A stretch of DNA of 64,000 nucleotides from Candidatus Bathyarchaeota archaeon. GTDB lineage: Archaea > Thermoproteota > Bathyarchaeia > Bathyarchaeales > Bathycorpusculaceae. The DNA is taken from positions 1-64,000 of the forward strand of contig PLTA01000048.1 of the NCBI GenBank assembly GCA_003164295.1, written 5' to 3'. The notes below the pieces were generated by a model, which saw only the letters and a list, made by a program, of their open reading frames with translations, searched no databases and was not told the DNA's origin. How positions within the stretch are numbered: the first letter of the stretch is position 1; every line of letters begins with the position of its first letter. The position numbers and the translations under genes were made by a program. This document shows positions 36,278-44,880 of the stretch, piece by piece.

Positions 36278-38674
36278 ATGGCAATGAGAAAACAGAAGTT
36301 AATGTTAATCATTCTTGTTTCTGTTATTCTCACTTCATTTTATTGCCTGTCCGTAGCCTCATGCAGTGTCAATTCCAGCACTGATTGGACTATGTTCCGT
36401 AATAACCCAAGCCACACCGGCTCAACAACTGGAAACAGTTCAATGAATTCAGCAAAAATTTTATGGAATTTTACAACAATGTATAATGTTGAATCTTCTC
36501 CTGCAGTTTCTAATGGCTTTGTTTTTTCTGGCGACGATGGTGGCACAGTTTATTGTATTAACTCTTCAAATGGTCAACTATTTTGGACCTATCCGACTGG
36601 TGGTGAGGTTACTTCATCACCGGTTGTTGCGAATGGTGCAGTTTACGTGGGCTCACGAGATGGCAGCGTTTATGCTTTAAATGCCACTAACGGTGTCAAA
36701 CTTTGGAGTTACGTTACGGGTAACTCTGTTGATTCGTCTCCTGTTGTTATCAATGGGTCAGTTTACGTGGGCTCAGGCGACGGTGACGTTTATGCCTTTA
36801 ATGAAACGGATGGAGCAAAACTTTGGAATTACCCAACTGGCGGTAAGGTTTCCTCATCTCCAGCCGTTTCCACTGGCGTAGTGTATGTTGGTTCAGGCGA
36901 TGATAGTGTTTACGCTTTAAACGCAACGAATGGCGCAAAACTTTGGAGTTACCTTACCCATGACTCGGTTGAGTCATCTTCTACCGTGTCCAATGGCGTA
37001 GTCTACGAAGGCTCCACAGACGGCTATGTTTATTGTTTGAATGCTTCCACAGGTGCCCTAATTTGGAAATATCAAACCCAAGATGCCGTGGGCTCTTCTA
37101 CTGCACTCGCTTATGGAAGCGTTTATGTGGGTTCTGAGGACAATAACGTTTATTGCTTAAATGCTTCAAGTGGCGAGAAAATATGGCAGAGCCCAACTGG
37201 GTATTGGGTTTGGTCTTCACCTGCAGTCGTAGACGGGAATGTATACGTGGGCTCCGAAGACTACAGCATTTATTGTCTCAACGCATCTACTGGGACTAAA
37301 GAATGGAGTTATGCAACTGAAAATATTGTTGATTCTTCCCCAGCTATCGCCAACGGTATCCTTTACGTTGGTTCCGATGACGGTCATATCTACGCTTTTG
37401 CCTTGTCCAATTCTAATGTTAACACCGTAGCTTTGCAATCTACCAACTCTTTACCTTTGACTGTGATTGCGTTTGACATAATTGCGTGTTCTGTATTGGC
37501 TGTAATTATTTTTTCAATTGTGCTATTTGTTCGCTCAAATAGGCGGGCTAAACAAAAAGTTGTTGTCACCAGTATTTCTGGTCAAAAGGTCTCTTGGCTT
37601 TCAGCTCACGCCGACGCAGTTTGCGTTGTGGCAATTTTGTCTTTTTCAACAATTTTCTTCATTAATCTAGGAAGTGGCCCTCTTTGGCTATCTGATGAGC
37701 AATGGTATTCTCAATGGGCATTCTACATGGTCAGAACTGGACACTACCTAACCCCTTGGGCTTTCGGAATAACCAATCTCTGGATAGCTAAACCGCCGCT
37801 TAACATGTGGCTGATTTCTCTTGCCTACCAAATCTTTGGCGTTAACAACTTTGCCTCAAGATTTTTTGGTGCTGTATTCGGCGCCTTGTCTTTGGTTCTT
37901 GTTTTTTATTTGGGAAAGAATCTTTATAATCGATATGTAGGGTTATTGTCGGCTTTAGTTTTAGGGACATTTACAACTTTTTATGTGTTTTCAAGACTTG
38001 CTATGACTGATGTTCCGTTAGTCTTTTTCATGATGGGCAGTACCTACTTTTTTGTTTTAAGCGAGAAATCAGAAAAAACTAGTCGGTACGCAGTTTTGAG
38101 CGGGGTGTTTTTTGGTTTAGCGTTAATGACAAAACAGATTGAGGCTTTGCTGATTCCACTAATTCTCATTTCCTATCTAATTGCGACAAAAGTAAACGTT
38201 AGATTTTTCTTCACAAAACGTTTTACACTTTTTTGGGGAGTCGGTCTTCTAGTTTTTTCCCCGTGGCTAATCTACATGAATATGAGTTTTGGATTAAAGT
38301 TTTGGCAATGGTATTTTGTGTATACTGACGTTACGCGAACAGTTAGTCCTATTGAAGGTCACGCTGCAGGCTTTGCTTATTATTTTAGCTATTTAGTCAA
38401 TAAAGAAAACTTGCTTTGGGTAATATTGCTGCCTTTTGCAACAGGGCTTTGTGCATTCAATACATTTATTAAGCGTTTAAAAGAGGACACTTTAATTCTC
38501 CTATGGATGGCAATCGTGCTCTTAGTGTTCTCATTCGCCCAAACAAAACTTTACTGGTATATTCTGCCAGCTATTCCCGCATTCGCCATTGCTATAAGCA
38601 GTTTACTATACCAGCTATCACAGAAAGCAAAAAATTTTCAACTGCATAAAAAAATACTACGTTCCGTACGTTAA
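36278..38674 (+). CDS. PQQ-propeller / GT39-type glycosyltransferase fusion
   Basis: A 798-aa protein. After a signal helix (~6-30), residues ~35-375 hold eight to nine PQQ-like repeats (VYALNATNG.KLW.Y.TG...SSPVV.NG.VYVGS). Two hydrophobic helices follow (~388-415), then ~445-790 form a GT39/ArnT-type membrane glycosyltransferase: GPLWLSDEQWYSQWAFYM (acidic DE in the first loop), KPPLNMWLISLAYQIFG, ASRFFGAVFGALSL, RLAMTDVPLVFFM. Such enzymes use polyprenyl-phosphate sugars to glycosylate outside the membrane. The propeller would sit outside too, so it may bind the acceptor. The C-terminus is shorter than in many GT39 enzymes. The fusion is unusual. Confidence 0.85.
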   Translation: MAMRKQKLMLIILVSVILTSFYCLSVASCSVNSSTDWTMFRNNPSHTGSTTGNSSMNSAKILWNFTTMYNVESSPAVSNGFVFSGDDGGTVYCINSSNGQLFWTYPTGGEVTSSPVVANGAVYVGSRDGSVYALNATNGVKLWSYVTGNSVDSSPVVINGSVYVGSGDGDVYAFNETDGAKLWNYPTGGKVSSSPAVSTGVVYVGSGDDSVYALNATNGAKLWSYLTHDSVESSSTVSNGVVYEGSTDGYVYCLNASTGALIWKYQTQDAVGSSTALAYGSVYVGSEDNNVYCLNASSGEKIWQSPTGYWVWSSPAVVDGNVYVGSEDYSIYCLNASTGTKEWSYATENIVDSSPAIANGILYVGSDDGHIYAFALSNSNVNTVALQSTNSLPLTVIAFDIIACSVLAVIIFSIVLFVRSNRRAKQKVVVTSISGQKVSWLSAHADAVCVVAILSFSTIFFINLGSGPLWLSDEQWYSQWAFYMVRTGHYLTPWAFGITNLWIAKPPLNMWLISLAYQIFGVNNFASRFFGAVFGALSLVLVFYLGKNLYNRYVGLLSALVLGTFTTFYVFSRLAMTDVPLVFFMMGSTYFFVLSEKSEKTSRYAVLSGVFFGLALMTKQIEALLIPLILISYLIATKVNVRFFFTKRFTLFWGVGLLVFSPWLIYMNMSFGLKFWQWYFVYTDVTRTVSPIEGHAAGFAYYFSYLVNKENLLWVILLPFATGLCAFNTFIKRLKEDTLILLWMAIVLLVFSFAQTKLYWYILPAIPAFAIAISSLLYQLSQKAKNFQLHKKILRSVR

Positions 38675-38795
38675 CACCCTCAAGGACCATGATTACGGGG
38701 TTTGACAGTTCATTCTTGCGATTTCAATCTGGTTCAAAACGAAAGAAAATAATACTTAAAAAATATAAATTCGCAATTGCAGATGTAATAAAGGT

Positions 38796-39020
38796 ATGAG
38801 TAACTTAAGAATGGAAACTCGTTTGTACCTCGCCCTTATTGGTGTAAATCTAATCTTTTTGGCATTATTTTTCTTTATAACAGGTTTATTGAAGTTTTAT
38901 GGAGAAAGCCCTTATTTGCTAATATTGGAACTTTCTTTTGTTATTATTGGCTGCATCTTGATTTTTGTTGGTTTAAAGGGTTTTAAGCGAAACAGCCCAC
39001 CACCAGGGAGCGTTAGTTAG
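38796..39020 (+). CDS. Small two-helix membrane protein
   Basis: A 74-aa protein with two hydrophobic helices (LYLALIGVNLIFLALFFFI and LLILELSFVIIGCILIFVGL) and a short basic C-terminal tail (KGFKRNSPPP). A TATA-like element (TTAAAAAATATAAATT) lies ~40 bp upstream, and TAAAGGT sits just before the ATG. Function unknown. Confidence 0.6.
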   Translation: MSNLRMETRLYLALIGVNLIFLALFFFITGLLKFYGESPYLLILELSFVIIGCILIFVGLKGFKRNSPPPGSVS

Positions 39021-39129
39021 TTTCGCCAAAGAATGAAAAGACTAAAAAAGCTTATCTTTTGTCATTATTTAAAAGTAATAAAATGTTAGGATACCTGGTT
39101 TTGGTTAATTTTTTTACAGCAACATTTAA

Positions 39130-39350
39130 CCAACACCCTAACAACTATTTTGATTGCCTCGCCAAAATCGAGCACCCATAACGACGGACTCAACAGAGGG
39201 AACGTAAGAAACACAAATCTTGCGCCTATGACGCTTTGGGTTCTACCCAATTATGGAACAGGTGAGGCACGGGCGAAAAAAAGTCCCAAGCCGAGAGAAC
39301 TTAGCCAAGCTAAAAGCAACGCTCAGCTGTGCGGTTAAGTGTTAGGTTAC
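39130..39350 (+). ncRNA. Candidate structured RNA of ~215 nt
   Basis: A GC-richer island in an otherwise AT-rich spacer with nested complementary segments: outer CCTAAC (39137-39142) with GTTAGG (39341-39346), then TGCCTCGCC (39155-39163) with GGTGAGGCA (39261-39269, one G-U), local hairpins TTGGGT-tct-ACCCAA (39236-39250) and TTAGC-caa-GCTAA (39301-39313). The nesting of long-range pairs suggests one folded RNA. It does not match what I know of SRP, RNase P or tRNA. An open frame across it (from TTG 39150) has no protein-like features. The next gene starts at 39394, so a leader or riboswitch role is also possible. Confidence 0.4.
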
Positions 39351-39393
39351 TTGGGCGACAAACAGCCCGCAAAAAAATTTGGAGTGCTAACTA

Positions 39394-39657
39394 TTGGCTG
39401 AATCAGCAACTTTTGAACCTAAAAGTTTAGCCGAATTAAGACAGTTTTTTGGAGAAAACAAAGGTAAATACCATGAAATTTGGGTTGTCATAACAAATAA
39501 GAAAGTTGCAAATCCTCAGGTTGTATCCTTCAATGATGTAATAAGTGAAGCGAAAGGTCAGGGGCTAATTGACAGTCGCGTAAAAAAGATAGATGACAAA
39601 AAATACATGATACGTTTAACTAAAAGAAAAAATCGAAAGCCCCATAAAATCAATTAA
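39394..39657 (+). CDS. Small conserved-looking hypothetical protein
   Basis: An 87-aa basic protein (C-terminal KRKNRKPHKIN). The start is TTG 39394, preceded by GGAGTGC. It contains ELRQFFGENKGKYHEIWVV and SEAKGQGLIDSRVKKIDDKK. The pattern of short strands and helices suggests a small alpha/beta nucleic-acid-binding protein, but no family is recognised. It lies 67 bp before tyrS on the same strand. Confidence 0.6.
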   Translation: MAESATFEPKSLAELRQFFGENKGKYHEIWVVITNKKVANPQVVSFNDVISEAKGQGLIDSRVKKIDDKKYMIRLTKRKNRKPHKIN

Positions 39658-39724
39658 CTTAAACTAAATTTTTAAGTTCCACACCCAACATTAAAGCTAG
39701 AAAACATTGGGAAGATGCGCGTAA

Positions 39725-40813
39725 TTGGACATCGAAAAGAAAATTGAGTTAATTTGCAGACCGCCAACAGAAGAAGTAGTTACTCCAGAAGATTTACGTC
39801 AGCTTTTCGAAGCAGAAGAGCATCCAATCGCCTACAACGGTTGGGAACCATCTGGGTTGGCGCATTTGGGCACAGGTGTTATTTGTGCTTACAAAATGAA
39901 AGATTTTGCCGAAGCCGGTGTGCATTTTAAAGCTTTTTTGGCAACGTGGCATGCATGGTTAAACAACAAGTTGGGCGGCGACCGTGAGCTCATCCGAAAA
40001 GCCGCTGACCTCTTTAGGCACTCATGGATTTCGCTAGGTGTCCCTGCTGATAAAGTTGAGTTCATCTATTCAGACGAGCTCTACAAAAATATTGATTATT
40101 GGGCTAAAACAGTCATCATCGCAAAAAACTTAACCTTAGCCCGAACAACGAGAACCCTTGAGATTGCTGGCAGACAAGAAGGCGAAGCCCACTACGTATC
40201 AGACTATCTATACACTCCCATGCAAGTCGCAGATATTTTCGAGATGAAAGTGAAGATTTGTCAGTTAGGCATGGATCAAAGAAAAGCCAACATGGTTGCA
40301 AGGGAGATAGGAGAAAAAATCGGCTGCTGGAAACCCACATGCGTTCACCATCATCTATTGCAGGGTTTGGAAAAGCCATCAATTTGGCCAATTCCTGAAG
40401 GCCAGGAAAGAGAAGCGGTAGCTTCAGCTAAGATGTCTAAGAGCAAGCCTCAAACATGCATCTTCATCTATGACACGCCAGAAGAAATAAAACAGAAAAT
40501 GGCAAAAGCATTTTGCCCAGAAAAAACCATCAAATTCAACCCAATAATGGATATTTGTAAATACATAGTTTTCCGCGAAAAACAGGTTTTTTCAATAGAG
40601 CGTCCAGCTAAATTCGGCGGGAACATAGATTTCCAAAGTTTCCAAGAGCTTGAATCTGCTTACTCTGAAGGTAAACTGCATCCTATGGACCTCAAGAACG
40701 GCGTAGCAATTGAACTTGGAGAAATTCTGGAGCCTGTTAGACGCTACTTTGTAAATAACAGTGAAGCTAAAGATTGTTTGGAGACTGTGCGGCAGGCTAA
40801 GATAACAAGGTAA
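39725..40813 (+). CDS. tyrS: Tyrosyl-tRNA synthetase
   Basis: A 362-aa class I synthetase of archaeal type, charging tRNA(Tyr). The HIGH-like motif is HLGT (H47-T50, in GWEPSGLAHLGT) and the second signature is KMSKSKP (~236-242). The tyrosine-pocket region YTPMQVADIF, the QLGMDQRKANM segment and the C-terminal KFGGNIDFQSFQELESAY and HPMDLKNGVA motifs fit archaeal TyrRS. The start is TTG 39725. A TOPRIM-domain gene follows after 5 bp, so the two are likely co-transcribed. Confidence 0.95.
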   Translation: MDIEKKIELICRPPTEEVVTPEDLRQLFEAEEHPIAYNGWEPSGLAHLGTGVICAYKMKDFAEAGVHFKAFLATWHAWLNNKLGGDRELIRKAADLFRHSWISLGVPADKVEFIYSDELYKNIDYWAKTVIIAKNLTLARTTRTLEIAGRQEGEAHYVSDYLYTPMQVADIFEMKVKICQLGMDQRKANMVAREIGEKIGCWKPTCVHHHLLQGLEKPSIWPIPEGQEREAVASAKMSKSKPQTCIFIYDTPEEIKQKMAKAFCPEKTIKFNPIMDICKYIVFREKQVFSIERPAKFGGNIDFQSFQELESAYSEGKLHPMDLKNGVAIELGEILEPVRRYFVNNSEAKDCLETVRQAKITR

Positions 40814-40818
40814 CGTTC

Positions 40819-41229
40819 TTGTCTAAAAAATTTGAAGATAAACTGGAAAAAATCCAGCAAATTATAGCTAAACTATCTGAGGAATCTACTAAAGGAACGC
40901 CCATAGTAGTTGAAGGCAAAAAAGACTGTCAAACCCTTCGAGAGTTAGGTGTTACTGGCAGGATTTTGACGGTAAAGACTGGTGGCAAATCTTTTCTGCA
41001 AGCCATCGCCGAGATAGAGTTATTTTGTGCATCGGAGGTTATTCTTCTTTTGGATTTTGATAGACGAGGTAAAGAAGGTACAGCCCTATTGAAACTGAAC
41101 TTGGAGAGGGCAAAAATAACGGTTAACACTAGGTTTTGGCGTGACTTGCAGGCCCTGGCGGGTCGAGAAATCCAAAGCATCGAAAGTTTCTCAGCTTATC
41201 TATTAACTCTTCAAGAAAAAACTGCTTGA
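40819..41229 (+). CDS. TOPRIM domain protein (M5/primase-like)
   Basis: A 136-aa small archaeal TOPRIM protein. The catalytic Glu is in PIVVEGKKDCQTLREL (~33) and the DxD-type motif in VILLLDFDRRGKEG (~75-84). The rest matches the compact TOPRIM fold, as in RNase M5-like and DnaG-related proteins; a role in RNA processing is inferred from that resemblance. The start is TTG 40819, 5 bp after the tyrS stop. Confidence 0.85.
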   Translation: MSKKFEDKLEKIQQIIAKLSEESTKGTPIVVEGKKDCQTLRELGVTGRILTVKTGGKSFLQAIAEIELFCASEVILLLDFDRRGKEGTALLKLNLERAKITVNTRFWRDLQALAGREIQSIESFSAYLLTLQEKTA

Positions 41230-41372
41230 ATAAATAATTGACAGCATTTTGCTATGAAGTTGCCTAATTTTTCATATTGGCTTTGGGGTTTTTTCAATTG
41301 CTTTTCTTGAAGAATATGAAGTTGATTCCTCCGACTTTCTTCTCTTTTAGCGAAAAACTTGGATGCCGAAGT

Positions 41373-41411
41373 AGAACAACAACAGTTGGTGGTAGCGCCG
41401 GGTGTTGTTCT
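41373..41411. other. Long inverted repeat in tyrS/nitroreductase spacer
   Basis: AGAACAACA (41373-41381) and TGTTGTTCT (41403-41411) form a perfect 9-bp stem with a 21-nt loop. It is in the 360-bp spacer after the TOPRIM gene. It may be a 3' end structure or part of a small RNA. No T-run follows directly. The rest of the spacer holds nothing I can identify. Confidence 0.4.
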
Positions 41412-41589
41412 TCTAACAAGAATTATTATATGGAAGACGAAAAAACTCTTTTCGTCAACTTATCTTATTGAAAATAACTTGGTACCAACCTTCAAACTAT
41501 TTAAGTCCCTAAACCAAAAAAGAAACCCAAATAAGACATTCAGAATTGTTTTTATAAACCGTTAATCTCCTTGTAAGTGGCGAAATTTT

Positions 41590-42168
41590 ATGACAACAAA
41601 CCCTGTTATCGAAGCAATAAAATCTAGGCGAGCAATTCGCGCGTATGAAGACAAACCCGTTCCAGGCTCGGCAATCCAAACGATGCTGGAAGCGGCAACT
41701 TATGCGCCTTCTGCCATTAATGTTCAACCATGGAAATTCACAATCGTGAATAACAAAGACGAAATGAAACGCCTCTCCGACATAGCAAAACCAGCGTTGA
41801 TTAGGATGTTGCCTGACGTAGGCGACGAAGGTCTAATTGGATTAAAAAAACGGCTAGCTGACCCAAACTACAATATTTTCTACAATGCTCCCCTACTGAT
41901 TTTTATTTGCGGCGTTAAATCACAATACACAGTCTACGACTGTTCAATGGCAGCGCAAAACATGATGCTCGCGGCTTATACTCTTGGCATTGGAAGCTGC
42001 TGGATAGGCACCGCGGTAGGCTTAGCTAATGACCCAAAAATTAAAACGCAGTTAGCGGTGCCAGAAGACCACGATGTTCACGCTGCCATCATCTTTGGCT
42101 ATCCAAAAGGTGGTTTTCCAAAAGCACCTGAAAAGCGTCCCCCAAAGATTCTCAAACGAATTGACTGA
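41590..42168 (+). CDS. Nitroreductase family flavoprotein
   Basis: A 192-aa FMN-dependent oxidoreductase. Motifs: IKSRRAIRAYEDKPV (FMN phosphate contact at RR), ATYAPSAINVQPWKFTIV, YDCSMAAQNMMLAAYTLGIGSCWIG and FGYPKGGFPKAPEKRPP at the end. Such enzymes reduce nitro, quinone or flavin-related substrates with NAD(P)H; the physiological substrate is not evident. It is followed 9 bp later by an SDR gene, suggesting a two-gene operon. Confidence 0.93.
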   Translation: MTTNPVIEAIKSRRAIRAYEDKPVPGSAIQTMLEAATYAPSAINVQPWKFTIVNNKDEMKRLSDIAKPALIRMLPDVGDEGLIGLKKRLADPNYNIFYNAPLLIFICGVKSQYTVYDCSMAAQNMMLAAYTLGIGSCWIGTAVGLANDPKIKTQLAVPEDHDVHAAIIFGYPKGGFPKAPEKRPPKILKRID

Positions 42169-42177
42169 AGGCATAAT

Positions 42178-42921
42178 ATGGACATTAAGGGCAAAGTTGC
42201 AATAGTAACTGGAGCATCTGGCGGCATCGGATATGCCACAGCAAAGCTGCTTTCCAGCAAAGGCGCAAAACTGGCTTTAGTTGCTCGATCACAAAACAAG
42301 TTGGAACAGCTTGCAAAAGAACTTCCGAACTCAATCGCAATTCCTGCAGACATATCAAAGGTTGAAGACATTAAGCGCATGATAAAGCAAACGTGCGATC
42401 ATTTCGGAAGAGTTGATATACTAGTTAACAATGCTGGGCAGGGATATGATGCTCCTATTGAAAAAATAGATGTTGACGTCTTCCGCGGCATCTTTGAGCT
42501 TGATTTTTTGGGTCCAGTTGTTGCCATGCAACAAGTTATCCCCATTATGCGCAAACATGGCGGAGGCGCAATTATGAATGTCAGTTCAGGACTTGCTTTA
42601 ATGTATTTGCCAGGTATGAGCATTTATGCTTCGCTTAAACGCGCGCTGTCACACATTAGCTTAACTGCTCGAGAAGAACTGAAAGCAGACAAGATAGTTG
42701 TTTCTGTGGTTTACCCTTATATTACGGTTACAGATTTTGAAAAAAACACGGTTAAAGCATCTGAAAGAAACTGGGAAAACGACGAAGAAGGCGACGAGGG
42801 CGGTGCTCCTTTTAAAGCTGATACTGCGGAGTATGTTGCTCAAAAGATTGTTGAAGGGATAGAATCTGGCGAGGCTGAAGTGTTTGTGCATGATTGGATG
42901 AAAACGGCTCCAGCGAGCTAG
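42178..42921 (+). CDS. Short-chain dehydrogenase/reductase
   Basis: A 247-aa classical SDR. The NAD(P)-binding motif TGASGGIG (11-18), NNAG (ILVNNAGQGY), Ser in NVSSGLAL and the catalytic YASLK (~151-155) are all present. It would oxidise or reduce an alcohol/ketone, substrate unknown. The gene lies 9 bp after the nitroreductase and its stop overlaps the convergent gene by 4 bp. Confidence 0.94.
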   Translation: MDIKGKVAIVTGASGGIGYATAKLLSSKGAKLALVARSQNKLEQLAKELPNSIAIPADISKVEDIKRMIKQTCDHFGRVDILVNNAGQGYDAPIEKIDVDVFRGIFELDFLGPVVAMQQVIPIMRKHGGGAIMNVSSGLALMYLPGMSIYASLKRALSHISLTAREELKADKIVVSVVYPYITVTDFEKNTVKASERNWENDEEGDEGGAPFKADTAEYVAQKIVEGIESGEAEVFVHDWMKTAPAS

Positions 42922-43328
42922 CTTATGCCAAACTTTTTTCTTACATGCGGCTGAATCAGGTAAACGATTACTGCAATGCTGTAAATTATTTCCGTTGGCG
43001 CTGCAAACTTTGGGATTCCAGGAACGCTAGGCAAATTTAAAACCGTTAAAGTGTCAGCGACAATCACAAATATGGAAACGGTTATCGTGCCAATCCACCC
43101 TAATTTTTTGCCCTGCCAAATAAACCAGCCAAAAACCAGAATTAGTAAGCCGAAAACAATTGTATAAACGTCATAGGCTATGGTTGCTTTCAAAAAGGAA
43201 TTCTCTGATGCAAGAAGTGCAAAGCCAATCAGGAAATGTATGGTGCCAATAAGTAGTTGAGCACTTGTTAAAATAAGGATGCCTATACTTCTGCCTTTGT
43301 AGGTAAGTGGGGGGTGCTTGCTGGCCAT
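42918..43328 (-). CDS. Four-helix membrane protein
   Basis: A 136-aa protein with four hydrophobic helices (~14-36, ~45-68, ~73-92, ~108-128) and short loops. The basic N-terminus (SKHPPLTYKGRS) and C-terminus (HVRKKFG) suggest cytoplasmic ends. I do not recognise a characterised family. It converges on the SDR gene. Confidence 0.65.
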   Translation of the reverse strand: MASKHPPLTYKGRSIGILILTSAQLLIGTIHFLIGFALLASENSFLKATIAYDVYTIVFGLLILVFGWFIWQGKKLGWIGTITVSIFVIVADTLTVLNLPSVPGIPKFAAPTEIIYSIAVIVYLIQPHVRKKFGIS

Positions 43329-43385
43329 AAACTTTACCGCTTATAATAATGTGACCGAAGCAGTCATATAACTTTCCACGTTATT

Positions 43386-43869
43386 ATGAATGGTGAATTT
43401 GTTTTGGTTGCCAAAATGGAACGCGGAGCTCTATCTACAACTCTGTTAGTGTTGCTTTTGTTGTTTTTAGCTCAATTCTTCATCGGTATGGCACTTAACC
43501 TGCTCGTGGCACTCCTACAAATATTTTTCCAGCAAGTGGCGGCTCATTCACAGACGCCATTAACTACGCTTAACTGGAGGCAACTTGCTTTTGGCAAGCC
43601 ACTTTGTTATTGACATGGTAGTAATTGTTGTGGGTGCAGTAAATTTAGTGCTTGTTCTTCACAAAAGTAATGTATACAGAGTTTTGTCTATCGTCAGTTT
43701 CGCATCGGTTATTTCAGCTTTCGTTAATGGCACCCGTTTTGTTGCTTCAAACTTTAGCATTAACGGGATTTCTTATGGGATGGCTGGGGGATTTATGGCA
43801 GCGTTTGTTTTTTATTTTGTAATGGCTATGTTAATGTATCGTGACATAACAATTCAAACTAAACCTTAG
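43386..43869 (+). pseudogene. Frameshifted four-helix membrane protein
   Basis: Two overlapping frames form one protein. The first (43386-43613) has a helix with LLLLFLAQFFIGMALNLLV; the second (43585-43869) continues with LLASHFVIDMVVIVVGAVNLVLV and two more helices. The normal protein of this archaeal type has the order LAQFFLGM...LLLAxH, so the switch is near 43583, at the CTTGCTTTTGGCA stretch. One missing or extra base is enough. It may be a true pseudogene or a sequencing error. Confidence 0.6.
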
Positions 43870-43936
43870 TGCCCAAACACGTTAAAGCTTATACCTAAAA
43901 ACTGCTAAACCCACTAAACAGGAAGTGCGCTTATTC

Positions 43937-44880
43937 ATGGACTACGCGATTGAAACCACAGACTTAACCAAGACTTTCGGTTCTTTAACAGCCGTTAACA
44001 AGCTTAACCTTAAGGTTCAAAAAAACACAATCCACGGTTTTATAGGACCAAACGGCGCAGGAAAAACAACTACTATAAAAATTCTAGTTGGCTTACTCAA
44101 GCCTACTTCTGGCTCAGTTATGGTGTTAGGGCAAGAGGTGCATCCTGACGACGCTGATTCCCGTTTACGCATTGGTTACATGCCAGAACTGCCAAGTTCC
44201 CAAAACATCTCAAAGGTGCCGAACTGCTCGACGTTTATGGGCGAATGCACGGAATGGCAGCTCAACAAAGAGTAGAGCAAATACCTAAACTAATTGAGAT
44301 GGTCGGTTTAAAGGGGAGGGAAAATGACTTGATCGGAAAATATAGTAAGGGCATGCAACAGCGCATCGGCATCGCCCAAGCATTACTCGATAACCCTGAA
44401 CTGGTTGTTTTGGATGAACCAAGCATTGGTTTAGACCCTGTTGGTATGCTTGAAGTTCGGGAATTGGTTAAAACAATTTCAAAAGAAGGAATGACCGTTT
44501 TTCTGTCCTCGCATTTGCTTTTTGAGGTTGAGCAAATCTGCGATCATGTCACCATTGTTAACAATGGTTCAATACTTGCTTCTGATACCCTCCAAAATGT
44601 TTCCAATAAACTTGGACCTGCCATGATACATATCGAATTAGTTGACATTTCTGCAGCAGTAATAGCGGCCGTCAAGAGTTTGGGTTTTGTTTCTGGCACC
44701 TGGAAAACCGACAATACTTTACTTGTTCAGGTCACTACTTATACGGATATTAGAGACCAAGTATCAAAAGCTGTGACAGGTGCGGGCGGGATTATTGTTG
44801 GCATGAGTCAGAAAAACGCTAACTTGGAAGACATATTCATTCAGATTATTACAAAAGACAAAGAAGGAAAAGCAAAATGA
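43937..44880 (+). pseudogene. ABC transporter ATPase, single-base frameshift
   Basis: All ATPase motifs are present but in two frames. The first (start ATG 43937) has Walker A GPNGAGKTTT and ends with wrong-frame residues after GYMPELP. The second carries KHLKGAELLDVYGRMHGM, signature YSKGMQQRIGIAQAL, Walker B LVVLDEPSIGLDP and LSSHLLFEVEQ. Joining at ~44194 (CTGCCAAGTTCC, where CCAAAG would restore PKFPKHLKG) gives a normal ~315-aa protein. A one-base deletion in an A-run explains it. The intact downstream permease overlaps the end by 4 bp, which suggests a recent event or a read error. Confidence 0.8.

Noticed and set aside
39150..39338. 62-aa frame across the structured island
   Set aside because: It has no ribosome binding site and no protein-like pattern, and the DNA has long-range complementary segments instead.
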